A stretch of DNA of 64,000 bases, taken from contig NZ_JAGSYC010000024.1 of NCBI RefSeq assembly GCF_025685545.1, positions 186,001 through 250,000 of the forward strand, read 5' to 3'. Origin of the DNA: Granulicella paludicola. GTDB taxonomy: Bacteria > Acidobacteriota > Terriglobia > Terriglobales > Acidobacteriaceae. Positions within the stretch are counted from its first letter, which is position 1. The number at the start of each line of letters is the position of its first letter. The position numbers and the translations under genes were made by a program. Below the pieces are notes generated by a model that had not been told where the DNA came from, did no database searches, and saw only the letters and a list, made by a program, of their open reading frames with translations. Positions 25,016 through 34,214 of this stretch are shown here, one piece after another.

Positions 25016-26548
25016 TCAAAACAGCGACGGCCGCGTAGAAACCCCCAGCAGGTTCGGATCAATCCCCACAATCGTGTGATGCCCTTCCTTCCCACCCCAC
25101 GCAAACAGCAGGTTCACCACCGGCAGCCCGCCCGCGTGCAGTGTAATCCCCGCAGAATAACTGTGCCGCAGGTGCGTAAAGCTGATGTCGTTCCGTTGCA
25201 GGCCGACTTTTCCTTCATCCACCGCCAGCAGCACACCCACAGGAACGCGCCCCAAACTATGCTCGAAGGCCCCATGGATCAGCAGCAGATTCGGAGCGCG
25301 AAACCGATAGTCCGGATAGCTCGCAAGCAGCGACTGCCCATTTAAATCCGACCCCCCAATCGTCGGATCGAAGTAGAAGGGAACCACGTGCCCCGCGTTC
25401 GCCACCGAGCCCTCAATCAGCAGCCGCGCTGTAATCGAGCCCGTCACATCCCGCGTCGGCGCAATCGGCGGTATCGTCCGCATCGGCCCCATCCCCGGCA
25501 GCGGCGGCCTCGGCGGTTTGCCGACATCCTTGCTATACAAAGTCAGCCGGTGGTTCAGGTCCGCCGTGTACCGCCGCAACGTATACCGCGAATCCGAAGC
25601 CGCCACGAACTGCTGAAACTTCGTCAGGTAGTCGATCTTGAGCGGAAACGCAGCCGGAAACGGAGGGATCAGATGCATACCCTCCTCGGTCTGCACAAAC
25701 CCATCCGCCGACGCAATCCCCGGTGCGTTGGCCGGGGTATAGAGCGTTTCAATGGACGGACTCGTCTGGCCGTATCCACCGCGTGTCGCCACATAGCGTC
25801 CGTTCACCGCGCCCTGCAGCGTCACGCCACAATCGCCCAGCCATCCCGAAGAGATCGGAATCACTGCATCGATCCCCGTGACATTCTCCGTCAATCCAAA
25901 CACCGTCTGCCCTGCGGGAAGCGTTCCCGGTCCCAGCCCGTAGAAGTACACCCGGTTAAGCGAGTCACCCTCCGAGTACAGCCCGACCGTCGGCGAAGGC
26001 CGCGTAAACAGGCGCGGCACCCCGCAGAGTCCGCGCTGCGGTCCGCCTGCCGTCGCCACCGGCCGATGACTCGAGATACGCGCAGCCGTCACATACCCGC
26101 CTGCCCGCCACGACCCGTTCCCGCTCGCGCTCCCCTGCGCGCTCATATTTAACGACCAATGACACGCGTTGCGCGTACCAGCAGCGGGCGGATCGGTGAA
26201 GTCAAGCAACGACGCGCAATAGGTCGGGTGATACACATCACCAAACGCCAGCCCCGCCGCAATCCCGTTCTGAGGAGCCAGGCTGCCCACAGCAATGTGA
26301 AACGGTGTCCCCGTCAGCAGCGTCTCTCCGCAACCTGAAATCCCCTTCAATCCCTCCTTGCACGCGCCCAGGTTCACGCGCTCCTGCACCCAGTCGCGCT
26401 GGAGGTTATGCCATAAATTGGGATTGCGGTTATCCGCAGCGACCGGCTGCGGCGCGTCGGGCAGCGGGACAGTCTGCGCATACACGCACGGCAGCAAACA
26501 GAGGTATAAGCTCGCGGCAATGCGACGGGCATACGGGAGCATCTTCAT
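25016..26548 (-). CDS. Probable outer-membrane beta-barrel protein
   Basis: The 510-residue product has a signal peptide (ARRIAASLYLCLLPCVYAQT) and then alternating polar/hydrophobic segments rich in aromatic residues and ending in phenylalanine, the usual outer-membrane barrel end. The C-terminal part (GGSDLNGQSLLASYPDYRFR then APNLLLIHGAFEHSLGRVP) resembles the barrel of surface antigen (Omp85/patatin-C) proteins. Three cysteines appear near residues 63-73 and 111-128. I do not recognise a named family. It is followed closely by the 126-residue protein and the phosphoesterase in upstream order, all on the minus strand with short gaps, so it is likely the last gene of that transcript. Confidence 0.6.
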   Translation of the reverse strand: MKMLPYARRIAASLYLCLLPCVYAQTVPLPDAPQPVAADNRNPNLWHNLQRDWVQERVNLGACKEGLKGISGCGETLLTGTPFHIAVGSLAPQNGIAAGLAFGDVYHPTYCASLLDFTDPPAAGTRNACHWSLNMSAQGSASGNGSWRAGGYVTAARISSHRPVATAGGPQRGLCGVPRLFTRPSPTVGLYSEGDSLNRVYFYGLGPGTLPAGQTVFGLTENVTGIDAVIPISSGWLGDCGVTLQGAVNGRYVATRGGYGQTSPSIETLYTPANAPGIASADGFVQTEEGMHLIPPFPAAFPLKIDYLTKFQQFVAASDSRYTLRRYTADLNHRLTLYSKDVGKPPRPPLPGMGPMRTIPPIAPTRDVTGSITARLLIEGSVANAGHVVPFYFDPTIGGSDLNGQSLLASYPDYRFRAPNLLLIHGAFEHSLGRVPVGVLLAVDEGKVGLQRNDISFTHLRHSYSAGITLHAGGLPVVNLLFAWGGKEGHHTIVGIDPNLLGVSTRPSLF

Positions 26549-26561
26549 CGCGTCTGGCTCC

Positions 26562-26942
26562 TTACCTTGACTTGGGCCCCTTCAGCTTCGCGGCAGGCTT
26601 CACAACCTTCTTCGCGGCCTTCTTCGCTTTGCTCTTTGTCCCGGCTGCCGCAAGTGCGAGCCCGGCCGCCGGCTTTGGTTTCTGCTTCTGCTTCTGAAGC
26701 ATCACGATCGGTTTAGCCGGCTTCTTTTGTGCCGCCAGAATCCGCGTCGTGATCTCCGCGATAAACCGGCTCGAAGCCATGCCATCCTCCGGCGAAGGTT
26801 CGACAAGCCCGGCACGCTGGCTCTCCGGCATTCGGCTGAACACATGCACGAAGTGCCTCAACTGGTCGCGCCCCAGATCGTTGAGAGGTCGGTCTGGGTC
26901 GTAAAACTCGGGAGGAACTGGGTGCCGCAGAATTGTCGCCAT
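26562..26942 (-). CDS. Hypothetical protein with Lys/Ala-rich tail
   Basis: The 126-residue product has an acidic/polar first half (PPEFYDPDRPLNDLGRDQLR) and a second half made of lysine, alanine and proline repeats (KSKAKKAAKKVVKPAAKLKG), similar in style to histone-H1-like or nucleic-acid/anion-binding tails. No domain is recognised. It lies 33 bases after the phosphoesterase gene and 13 bases before the barrel-protein gene, so it is probably expressed with both. The basic tail could bind DNA or acidic lipids; there is no direct evidence. Confidence 0.6.
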   Translation of the reverse strand: MATILRHPVPPEFYDPDRPLNDLGRDQLRHFVHVFSRMPESQRAGLVEPSPEDGMASSRFIAEITTRILAAQKKPAKPIVMLQKQKQKPKPAAGLALAAAGTKSKAKKAAKKVVKPAAKLKGPKSR

Positions 26943-26975
26943 CGATATGTGCCTCCTTTTACGTCGCTGCCTTGA

Positions 26976-28199
26976 TCACCCGAAGTCCGGGCAGTCCGTG
27001 CGCATCGTATCCAGCGTCAGGTATTGCAGAAACGTGTTCGCCGTGGCCTCCCGCACGGAACGCTGCGAGTTGTCGAACCCGGGAAGCAATCGCTCCGTCA
27101 GCGTCGCTGGAATCGAAGCATGTTCGAAGATCTCGTTGCAGACCGAACCTGCCTGCACCCACGGGCTTACCAAAATCGCAGGCACCCGCACTCCCAGCCG
27201 ATCGAAGTGGAACGGCTCCGGCGTGCCGGTCGCATCCGGCTGCGCGGTGAACTCTTTATCCACTCGCGAAGGGTCAAGGTTCGGTGGCGGCACATGATCG
27301 TAGATCCCACCATGCTCGTCGTACACCACCAGCAGCGCCGTGTTGGGCCATAGCTTGGGGTTGGAGCGGATGCGGTTATAAACATCAGCGATAAAGCTCT
27401 CGCCTGCACGCACGTCATTGTCAGGATGTTGGTCCGTCGCCAGGATCTGGCCTGTGCCATCAGCTGACGGATGGTCCTTGTAGTTCGGCTCGATGAAGCT
27501 GTAATCCGGCAGCGTGTTCGTGTCGCAGGCGTTGAGAAAATCGTCGAAGGTCCCAAACAGAATCTGCTCATTCTGCAGCAGGTTCACCACCTCCAGCGTG
27601 GAACTGTTCGCGTCGAAATAAAACAGCTTCGAGGTGCGTCCGCCTGCCACCAACCGCTCATAGATGCTCTTGAACTTCGGGTTCACATAGAAGACGTTCA
27701 TCGCCACGTTGTTGAACGACGACCCATAGTGCGCGAACGCCCGATTGCAGAGCGTCGGCCCTGGGATCGATGCGAACCAGCGGTTGAACACCATGAACTC
27801 TCGCGCCAGCGTGTGCAGCACTGGCAGGTTGTTCGCTCCATCCTCACTGAACGTATACACAATCCGGTGCGACGAAGGCACATCCGGCTGCTGCTGCTTC
27901 TGGTAGATCCGTATAAAGCCGTCCATCGTGGGCGTACGATTCGTCCCCCGCACCCCATTGAACAGCTGAGCGTCCACGGAGGCGAAATCATGATGCGGGT
28001 CCGGTAGCAGCTGGCCGCGAAACTCGGCAAGCTCCTGCACCGGGATCATCGCTCCCGTCGAGTCCGGAATGGCTTCGTTCCCGTTCAGACCATCGATGTT
28101 CGGATGCTTCGCCTTCAGGCATCCGAGCATGTGGTCGAAGGAACGGTTCTCGAGCATCAGCACGACGACATGCTTCAAAGCGTCGATTCCAGGGGGCAT
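26976..28199 (-). CDS. Phospholipase C / acid phosphatase family phosphoesterase
   Basis: This is an alkaline-phosphatase-fold phosphoesterase of the PF04185 type, which hydrolyses phosphodiesters such as phosphatidylcholine. Motifs present: HVVVLMLENRSFDHMLG at the N terminus, HDFASVDAQ, WPNTALLVVYDEHGGIYDHV with the metal-binding D-E-H set, and LGVRVPAILVSPWVQAG. The start at 28199 (MPPGIDALKHV) places the ENRSFDH motif near residue 17, leaving no signal peptide; the frame extends to 28262 without adding one. Most relatives are secreted by Tat or Sec, so the absence is notable. Length (407 residues) is below that of three-domain phospholipases C. Confidence 0.85.
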   Translation of the reverse strand: MPPGIDALKHVVVLMLENRSFDHMLGCLKAKHPNIDGLNGNEAIPDSTGAMIPVQELAEFRGQLLPDPHHDFASVDAQLFNGVRGTNRTPTMDGFIRIYQKQQQPDVPSSHRIVYTFSEDGANNLPVLHTLAREFMVFNRWFASIPGPTLCNRAFAHYGSSFNNVAMNVFYVNPKFKSIYERLVAGGRTSKLFYFDANSSTLEVVNLLQNEQILFGTFDDFLNACDTNTLPDYSFIEPNYKDHPSADGTGQILATDQHPDNDVRAGESFIADVYNRIRSNPKLWPNTALLVVYDEHGGIYDHVPPPNLDPSRVDKEFTAQPDATGTPEPFHFDRLGVRVPAILVSPWVQAGSVCNEIFEHASIPATLTERLLPGFDNSQRSVREATANTFLQYLTLDTMRTDCPDFG

Positions 28200-28297
28200 G
28201 GGGACCGCCTTCTCAGAATTGAAAAGTGTCTGAAATTGAAATCTGGCCCGAAGATCGATCACCGGAGCTCACCTCGTTCGGGAGCCTTCTAAGCCAC

Positions 28298-28358
28298 GCC
28301 CGGAGCAAACACACGCTCGAGAGCTTCCTGAAACATGCCCGGAGCAAACACACGTTCG
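28298..28358 (+). repeat. Short direct repeat, 39-base period
   Basis: GCCCGGAGCAAACACACG followed by CTCG (28298-28319) recurs as GCCCGGAGCAAACACACG followed by TTCG (28337-28358). The two 22-base copies differ at one base and are 39 bases apart. They lie between the phosphoesterase start and the dispersed repeats. Confidence 0.75.
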
Positions 28359-28419
28359 GGGCGTCAGCCACGCAGCAAATCGATGCCCGAACTATACCAC
28401 CGCGCTCGCATTTTTTCTT

Positions 28420-28672
28420 TGTCATTCCGTAGCGCAGCGAAGGAATCTGCATTCGCTCTCGCCCTTGCCTCTTTTTCTTTGTCATTCCCGCAGGGAATCT
28501 GCTTCTGTCTTTGTCTTTGTCTTTGTCTTTGCCATTGCTTTTGTCTTTGCCTCTCTTGTTTGTCATTCCCGCAGGGAATCTGCTTCTGTCTTCGCCTTTG
28601 CCTTTGCCTTCTCCTTCGCCTTCGCCTTTCCCCTTGCCTCTTCTATCTATCCTTCCCGCAGGGAACCTGCCC
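28420..28672 (+). repeat. Cluster of dispersed repeats and CTTTGT/CCTTCG microsatellite
   Basis: Four copies of the TGTCATTCC...GAATCTGC family occur in one orientation: 28420-28450, 28480-28510, 28561-28590 and a degenerate one at about 28650-28671. The gaps between them are filled by pyrimidine-only microsatellites built from CTTTGT and CCTTTG/CCTTCG units (about 28511-28556 and 28591-28645). Reading frames exist on both strands but encode only low-complexity peptides, so no gene is called in 28200-28748. Confidence 0.85.
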
Positions 28673-28748
28673 TACCCCCTTCAAATCCCGTCCCCTCCAC
28701 TCCGTCGTGCAGGGACCGCGTTCCCCGTATCATCGTTCTCAGGAACCT

Positions 28749-29495
28749 ATGGCTTCGACCCTCCAGACCAAAAGACCCAGCAAACGCACCGAACCCGCAA
28801 AACTTGCTCTCCCCGTCCTCCAGCAGGTCCACGAGAACATCGTCGCCTGCACCCGCTGCCCGCGTCTCCGCGCCTACGGCGAGAACCTTGGCGTGGTGAA
28901 ACGTGCCTCCTACCGCGATCAGGAGTATTGGTCCAAACCCGTCCCTGGCTTCGGCGACCCCCGCGCTCGTATCCGCATCGTCGGCCTCGCGCCGGGAGCC
29001 CATGGAGCCAACCGAACCGGCCGCCCCTTCACCGGCGATGCCGCTGGCAACTTCATGTACGACGTCCTCCACGAACTGGGCCTCGCCTCCCAACCCAAAG
29101 CCATCAGCCGCGACGACGGCCTCAAGCTGCGCAAAGCCTGGATCGGCTCCGTCGTTCGCTGCGCTCCTCCTGGCGACAAGCCTACCCCCGAGGAGATCCG
29201 CAACTGTGCCTCGCACCTCACGGCTGAGATCGCCGCCATGCCCCACATCCGCGTCATCGTCTGCCTCGGCAAGATCGCCTGGGACGGCTTTCTCGCTCAC
29301 CTGGTCGCCGCTGGAACGATTGAGCGTCGCTCGGCCTACCACTTCACCCACGGCGCGGAATACAGACTCCCCGACGGCACCTTCCTGCTGGGCAGCTATC
29401 ATCCCTCCGCCCGCAACACGAACACCGGGCGGCTGAATCGGCCCATGTTTGCGAAGATCTTCGTCCGCGCTTTGGAACTCGCCGGTCTTGGTTAA
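28749..29495 (+). CDS. Family 5 uracil-DNA glycosylase (UdgB-like)
   Basis: The enzyme removes uracil, and often hypoxanthine, from DNA. The first active-site motif GLAPGAHGANRTGRPFTGD is the family 5 form, which lacks the polar catalytic residue of other uracil glycosylases. The closing motif GSYHPSARNTNTGR supplies the histidine. Four cysteines (ACTRCPR near residue 35, VRCAPP and NCASHL) fit the 4Fe-4S cluster of families 4 and 5. The 248-residue length is normal. I placed the start at the ATG at 28749 with AGGA just upstream; a longer frame would translate only repeat DNA. Confidence 0.9.
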   Translation: MASTLQTKRPSKRTEPAKLALPVLQQVHENIVACTRCPRLRAYGENLGVVKRASYRDQEYWSKPVPGFGDPRARIRIVGLAPGAHGANRTGRPFTGDAAGNFMYDVLHELGLASQPKAISRDDGLKLRKAWIGSVVRCAPPGDKPTPEEIRNCASHLTAEIAAMPHIRVIVCLGKIAWDGFLAHLVAAGTIERRSAYHFTHGAEYRLPDGTFLLGSYHPSARNTNTGRLNRPMFAKIFVRALELAGLG

Positions 29496-29566
29496 CCCCT
29501 CATCTCGCCGACTTGTTTTATCTCAATCAAAGTCGGACGACTCCATCGTGCGATAGCATATTCGGC

Positions 29567-29764
29567 ATGATAAGAGCCTTGAAGGTGGTGTGGGGCGTCC
29601 TTGCCCTGTTGCTATCCCTCTTGATGGTTAGCTGCGCAGCGTACCTCCTGATGATCCGGCATATCAACAAAGAGAAAGGCTGGGAAGGAATTGCTGTTTT
29701 TGGAGTTTGCTCGGTTCTGTGTCTACTTAGTCTCCGGAAGGGGCTGGGTCACAGGAGGCGATAG
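29567..29764 (+). CDS. Small two-helix membrane protein, hypothetical
   Basis: The 65-residue product has two predicted membrane helices, VVWGVLALLLSLLMVSCAAY and IAVFGVCSVLCLLSL, joined by a short charged loop, and a basic end GLGHRRR. No family is recognised. An in-frame ATG lies 18 codons upstream but has no features. It stands between the uracil glycosylase and YtxH genes. Base use is less GC-rich than its neighbours. Confidence 0.5.
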   Translation: MIRALKVVWGVLALLLSLLMVSCAAYLLMIRHINKEKGWEGIAVFGVCSVLCLLSLRKGLGHRRR

Positions 29765-29901
29765 TATCGACTTGTCAATTAATACCGCAGGGCTGACCTA
29801 TGGGTGAATTGGGGAACTCGGTCCGGATTTCTGCGTCCCCTCAGAAAACCTCAACGCTCCCATCTGAGTCCTATGTCATGAAAGCGAAGGAGGAAAGTTC
29901 T

Positions 29902-30207
29902 ATGCGAAGCAAGCACTTTTGGACAGCGTTGGCGATTGGAGCAGCAGCAGGTGGTGCGATCGCGTTGCTTTATGCCCCGCAAACCGGAACCGTAACCCGC
30001 AAGAAGCTCAAGCGCAACTTCGAAGACTTCGGCGATACGCTAGAGGACGCAGCGGAGTATCTCAAGGATCAGGCTGAGCGCCTCGGCAAGGAAGCAGAAC
30101 GCTTTATCGAAGCCAGCAAGGACCAGTTCGACGGCGTCGTCGACGTAGCCAATGGCGTAGTAAAAAGCGCCACCAAGGCAACTCGCCAAGTATCCAAACT
30201 CATCTGA
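29902..30207 (+). CDS. YtxH-domain protein
   Basis: A 101-residue protein with one N-terminal membrane helix (TALAIGAAAGGAIALLYAP) followed by QTGTVTRKKLKRNFEDFGDT, the YtxH signature (LLYAPxxGxxxRxxL), and a long charged amphipathic helix. YtxH proteins are general-stress-linked membrane-anchored proteins of unknown mechanism. The ATG at 29902 has AAGGAGG eight bases upstream, which fixes the start; earlier in-frame ATGs at 29800 and 29878 lack this. A terminator follows 43 bases downstream. Confidence 0.85.
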   Translation: MRSKHFWTALAIGAAAGGAIALLYAPQTGTVTRKKLKRNFEDFGDTLEDAAEYLKDQAERLGKEAERFIEASKDQFDGVVDVANGVVKSATKATRQVSKLI

Positions 30208-30249
30208 CATTCCAGAACCGACAAACAGGTTCATGGAATTTCCAAGAAG

Positions 30250-30278
30250 CCCGCTACGGAAGTAGCGGGTTTATTTTT
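30250..30278. terminator. Terminator after ytxH-like gene
   Basis: CCCGCTAC/GTAGCGGG stem (30250-30257 and 30262-30269) with GGAA loop, followed by TTTATTTTT. The T-run overlaps the stop codon of the convergent cupin gene. Confidence 0.88.
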
Positions 30279-30708
30279 GCTCCGGTGGTCCAACCGTCAC
30301 CACGAAATAGCTGCATTGTGTGTCTCCTGCGTTGCGAATGTAATGCAGATCGCCCGCGCAGCAGATGCCGACATCTCCCGGATGCATCATTCGCGATACG
30401 CCGTTCGTCGTTAGCTCGCAGAGTCCTTCGCGCACCAGCCAGATCTCGTTGTGCAGATGCTTTCCGACCGGCTCATGGACGGCTCCGGGCTCTTGCGTCG
30501 ACTCATGCATCTCCAGCTGAATATTCCCAGCCTTCAACATCCCCGCGAGATAGCGGTGCGAAGTATGTCCGTTCGATCCGCTCTGCTTTCCCGGCGGATA
30601 AACGCCGGAGACGATCTCAGGCAGGCTTGTTTCTTGAGCTGCAGCACCTTCAGGCAAGAGAGCAGCAAACAACGCAGGCAGCAGGACAGAGAACTCACGA
30701 CGATCCAT
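30271..30708 (-). CDS. Exported cupin-domain protein
   Basis: The 145-residue product opens with MDRREFSVLLPALFAALLPE, a Tat-like export signal. The cupin barrel has metal-binding type residues in HEPVGKHLHNEIWLVREG (motif 1) and HPGDVGICCAGDLHYIRN (motif 2). Single-domain cupins of this kind may be dioxygenases, isomerases or small-molecule sensors; the reaction is unknown. The gene is monocistronic, lying between two terminators and downstream of clpC on the same strand. Confidence 0.78.
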   Translation of the reverse strand: MDRREFSVLLPALFAALLPEGAAAQETSLPEIVSGVYPPGKQSGSNGHTSHRYLAGMLKAGNIQLEMHESTQEPGAVHEPVGKHLHNEIWLVREGLCELTTNGVSRMMHPGDVGICCAGDLHYIRNAGDTQCSYFVVTVGPPEQK

Positions 30709-30733
30709 AAGCAGAACAACCTCCGCTCAAAAC

Positions 30734-30766
30734 GATACGCCCCGACGAAGATCATCGGGGCGTATC
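30734..30766 (-). terminator. Terminator downstream of clpC
   Basis: A 12-base stem GATACGCCCCGA/TCGGGGCGTATC (30734-30745 and 30755-30766) is followed on the minus strand by GTTTTGAG, 20 bases after the clpC stop. Confidence 0.8.
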
Positions 30767-30786
30767 TGCTGTGAATCGTTTTCCTG

Positions 30787-33270
30787 CTAGACCGTGGTGA
30801 GCTGGAGACCTGCAAGCTTCTCTTCGCCCTCGGCTGCAACAGGGCGATAGAAGAGCTGGTTGTTATCGAGATAGACCTCAAGGAATGCAGGCCGCTCGGC
30901 GATCTGACCGGCGATCAAAGCCTCTGACAGAGGATCTTCGATAAACCGTTGCAGAGCGCGACGCAGCGGTCGCGCGCCGTAGCTGCGATCGGTGAGCGTC
31001 TTTTCGAGAATCCAGCGCTTGGCATCGTCCTGAACCGAGAGCGTGATGGCCTTGTGTACCAGGTTCGTATTCAGGCCCTGAACGAGCAGTTCGAGGATCT
31101 GCATCAGGTCTGCATCCGACAGCGCCGTGAAGACGATGACCTCGTCGAGACGGTTGAGGAACTCGGGGTTAAAGGTCCGCTTCACCTCGCTCATCACCAT
31201 CTCCTGCATCTTCTCGAGCACAACTTCGTCCTTGCTCGATTGGAAGCCGAGACCTTCGCGCTTCATCAGGTGCTTGGCACCGATGTTCGAGGTCATGATG
31301 ATGATCGTGTTCTTGAAGTCGACCGTGTTGCCGAGACCATCGGTGAGCTGGCCGTCTTCAAAGACCTGCAGCAGCAGGTTGAATACATCGGGATGAGCCT
31401 TTTCAACCTCGTCCAGCAGAACAACCGAGTACGGCGAACGCTTGACGCGCTCGGTGAGCTGGCCGCCCTCCTCATAACCGACATAGCCCGGAGGCGAACC
31501 GATCAGCTTGCTGACGGAGTGCTTCTCCATGAACTCCGACATATCGAAGCGGATCAGTGACTTCTCCGAGCCGAAGAGGAACTGCGCCAAGGTGCGCGCC
31601 ATCTCCGTCTTGCCGACGCCGGTAGGTCCAAGGAACAGGAAGCTGCCGATAGGACGAGCCGGGTTCTTGAGGCCAGCTCGCGAGCGGCGAATCGCACGGG
31701 ACAAAGCAGAGATCGCCTTATCCTGCGAGATGACACGCTTGTGGAGCTCTTCTTCCACGCGCAGTAGCTTTTGCGTCTCTTCTTCCTTGATGGACGTGAT
31801 CGGAACGCCAGTCCAGCGCGAGACGACGTCTTCGATGTCCTCACGAGTGACGATGCCCGAGCTCGACTCGTCGAGGTGGTACTTGTCGCGCAGCACGCGA
31901 AGATTCTCGCGCTCCTTGCGTTCCTCGTCGGAGTAGAAGCGCGCCTTCTCGAACTCGTGGTTCGCGATGGCGTTTTCCATGCGATGCACGATGAACTTGA
32001 TGCGCTTCTGGACCTCGGTCAGTTCCTCGGGCAGAGTCGTCTGCCGCAGCTTCACGCGGGCGCCAGCCTCGTCGATCAGATCAATAGCCTTGTCCGGTAG
32101 GAAGCGGTCCGGAATGTAGCGGTTAGAGTGCGAGACGGAGAAGGTGATCGCGTCGTCGGTGTAGCTGACGGCGTGAAATTTCTCGTACTTCTCGCGGATG
32201 CCCATCATGATCTTGATGGCATCTTCCTCGTTCGGCGGCGGAACCTTCACAGCCTGAAAACGACGCTCGAGCGAACGGTCCTTCTCGATCGACTTGCGGA
32301 ACTCCGCAGGTGTGGTTGCGCCGATGCACTGGATCTCGCCGCGGCTCAGGGCTGGCTTAAGGATGTTCGCAGCATCGAGCGAGCCTTCCGCCGAACCAGC
32401 GCCCACCAGCGTATGCAGCTCGTCGATGAAGACGATGCAGTTCTGGTTCTCCTGCAACTCCTTCATGATGGTCTTCAACCGCTCTTCGAACTGGCCACGG
32501 TACTTGGTGCCAGCGACGATAAGGCTGAGGTCGAGCGAGAGGACGCGCTTATCGGCGAGGAAGCTCGGGACTTCACCGTCGGCGATCTTCTGCGCGAGGC
32601 CTTCAACGATTGCCGTCTTACCAACACCGGGTTCACCGATGAGCACAGGGTTGTTTTTAGTGCGGCGGCAGAGGATCTGGATGACGCGCTCGACCTCGAA
32701 GTCGCGGCCGACGAGCGGATCGAGCTGCTGATCGGTAGCTGCCTGGGTGAGATCGCGGGAAAACTCGGCCAGCATGGACTGCTCCTGCTGGTTGCCGCGC
32801 TGCTTGCCGCCGGTGCTACCGCTCTGCTGGGCAGGCTTTTCCTGCGTGGTGCGCTGCAGCTCCTCGCGGATCGCGGTGAGGCGCAGGCCGCGTTCGGTCA
32901 GGATCTCTGCGGCGAAGCACTTTTCTTCGCGCAGCAGGCCGAGCAGCAGGTGCTCGGTGCCGATGTGCTTGTGCGAGAGCCGCTCGGCTTCTTCGGCCGC
33001 GTAGGCGAGCACACGCTTGCACTCGTTCGAGAGCGGCAGGTCGACGGAGGTCGAGACCTTCTCTCGGACGGTGGTGTGCTGCTCAATCTGTTTGCGGATG
33101 GATTCGACTGAAGCGTGCGAGCGCAGAAAGCGATTGGTGAGTGCTTTATCTTCGCGCAGCAGGCCCAGCAAGAGATGTTCGGTTTCGATGTAGGGCGAGC
33201 CAAACTGACTCGCCTCGTAGCGCGCAAAGAATATGACGCGCCGCGCCTTTTCTGTATAGCGTTCGAACAT
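30787..33270 (-). CDS. clpC: ATP-dependent Clp protease ATP-binding subunit ClpC
   Basis: ClpC is an AAA+ unfoldase that partners ClpP and adaptor proteins. The 827-residue protein has two Clp-N repeats (about 1-145), AAA-1 with Walker A GEPGVGKT at 212-219, a short UVR/M-domain (about 430-460, [15 protein letters not shown]), and AAA-2 with Walker A GPTGVGKT at 548-555. The medium-length middle domain separates it from ClpB, whose coiled coil is longer. GLGF in AAA-2 is the likely ClpP-contact loop. No McsA/McsB/CtsR genes accompany it, so control differs from Bacillus. The start [17 protein letters not shown] is the standard ClpC start. Confidence 0.95.
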   Translation of the reverse strand: MFERYTEKARRVIFFARYEASQFGSPYIETEHLLLGLLREDKALTNRFLRSHASVESIRKQIEQHTTVREKVSTSVDLPLSNECKRVLAYAAEEAERLSHKHIGTEHLLLGLLREEKCFAAEILTERGLRLTAIREELQRTTQEKPAQQSGSTGGKQRGNQQEQSMLAEFSRDLTQAATDQQLDPLVGRDFEVERVIQILCRRTKNNPVLIGEPGVGKTAIVEGLAQKIADGEVPSFLADKRVLSLDLSLIVAGTKYRGQFEERLKTIMKELQENQNCIVFIDELHTLVGAGSAEGSLDAANILKPALSRGEIQCIGATTPAEFRKSIEKDRSLERRFQAVKVPPPNEEDAIKIMMGIREKYEKFHAVSYTDDAITFSVSHSNRYIPDRFLPDKAIDLIDEAGARVKLRQTTLPEELTEVQKRIKFIVHRMENAIANHEFEKARFYSDEERKERENLRVLRDKYHLDESSSGIVTREDIEDVVSRWTGVPITSIKEEETQKLLRVEEELHKRVISQDKAISALSRAIRRSRAGLKNPARPIGSFLFLGPTGVGKTEMARTLAQFLFGSEKSLIRFDMSEFMEKHSVSKLIGSPPGYVGYEEGGQLTERVKRSPYSVVLLDEVEKAHPDVFNLLLQVFEDGQLTDGLGNTVDFKNTIIIMTSNIGAKHLMKREGLGFQSSKDEVVLEKMQEMVMSEVKRTFNPEFLNRLDEVIVFTALSDADLMQILELLVQGLNTNLVHKAITLSVQDDAKRWILEKTLTDRSYGARPLRRALQRFIEDPLSEALIAGQIAERPAFLEVYLDNNQLFYRPVAAEGEEKLAGLQLTTV

Positions 33271-33527
33271 GCTCCCCCTTCGAACCGTCGCCCGCGCTTT
33301 GGGGTTTGTTACCTGGGAAACGAGGGCGCGGTCTGCGATGACGATTAGTAGCCACCGTCGCGGTCAGTTGCGACGGAGAGGACTGATTGAGATCTTCTTC
33401 AAACCAGTGAGTTGGAGATAGTGTAGTCCGTCTCCTGCCGGTTGCACAGAGGTTCGTGCAGCTCCGGTTCAATCTGATTGGATGAGGCTGTGGGAAATCG
33501 GTCGCAAATGGCGGTTTTACGAACAGG

Positions 33528-34214
33528 TCAGGACGCGGGAACCAAGCGACCCTCGCGGAGGCGGAGCGTGCGATCACATCGTGCGGCGAACTCAAGGTTG
33601 TGCGTGACCATGACGCCGGCGAGCTGATTTTCGCGGTGCAGCGTCTGGAGTAGTTCGAAGACGCGCTCAGCTGTGCCGGTGTCGAGGTCTCCGGTTGGCT
33701 CGTCTGCGAGCAGCAGCTTGGGTTTGGTGATCAAAGCGCGAGCAATAGAAAGCCGCTGCTGCTCGCCGCCGGAGAGTTCGCCCGAGCGGTTTTCGGCGCG
33801 GTCTGCGAGGCCGACGCGCTGGAGCCAAATAGCGGCCTCGGCCAGCGCAGTCGCGTTAGCGACACCGCGGGCGAGCAGGGGCATGGCGACGTTTTCGATG
33901 GCGGTGAATTCGGGCAGCAGGTAGTGGAACTGCCATACATAGCCCATCTCGCGGTTGCGGTAGGCTCCGGCCTGCTGAGGGGTAAGTTTGGTGACGTTGG
34001 TATCACCGCACCAGACCTCGCCCGCAGTGGGGGTGTCGAGCGCGGCAAGCAGGTGGAGCAGGGAGCTCTTGCCGGCGCCGCTATCGCCGACAATGGCGAC
34101 CATTTCGCCAGCTTCGACCTCGAAAGATAGGTTGTGGAAGAGGCGCAGCGATTCGCCTCCGGGCTTGAGAGGCGGGTAAGTCTTGTCGAGAGCGATGGCG
34201 CGGAGGACGGGCAT
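33528..34214 (-). CDS. lolD: Lipoprotein-release ABC transporter ATP-binding protein LolD
   Basis: The 228-residue ATPase has Walker [21 protein letters not shown], signature [15 protein letters not shown], Walker [13 protein letters not shown] and a switch histidine in MVTHNLE. This set with the adjacent LolC/E-type permease fits the LolCDE complex that frees lipoproteins from the inner membrane. The start at 34214 ([16 protein letters not shown]) overlaps the stop of the upstream AhpD-like gene by one base. A related alternative is a MacB/FtsE-type ATPase, but gene context favours Lol. Confidence 0.9.
   Translation of the reverse strand: MPVLRAIALDKTYPPLKPGGESLRLFHNLSFEVEAGEMVAIVGDSGAGKSSLLHLLAALDTPTAGEVWCGDTNVTKLTPQQAGAYRNREMGYVWQFHYLLPEFTAIENVAMPLLARGVANATALAEAAIWLQRVGLADRAENRSGELSGGEQQRLSIARALITKPKLLLADEPTGDLDTGTAERVFELLQTLHRENQLAGVMVTHNLEFAARCDRTLRLREGRLVPAS

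Noticed and set aside
28335-28748. Open frames on both strands across the repeat cluster
   Set aside because: They encode only low-complexity Cys/Leu/Phe or Lys/Asp repeats made by the microsatellite; no start signals.
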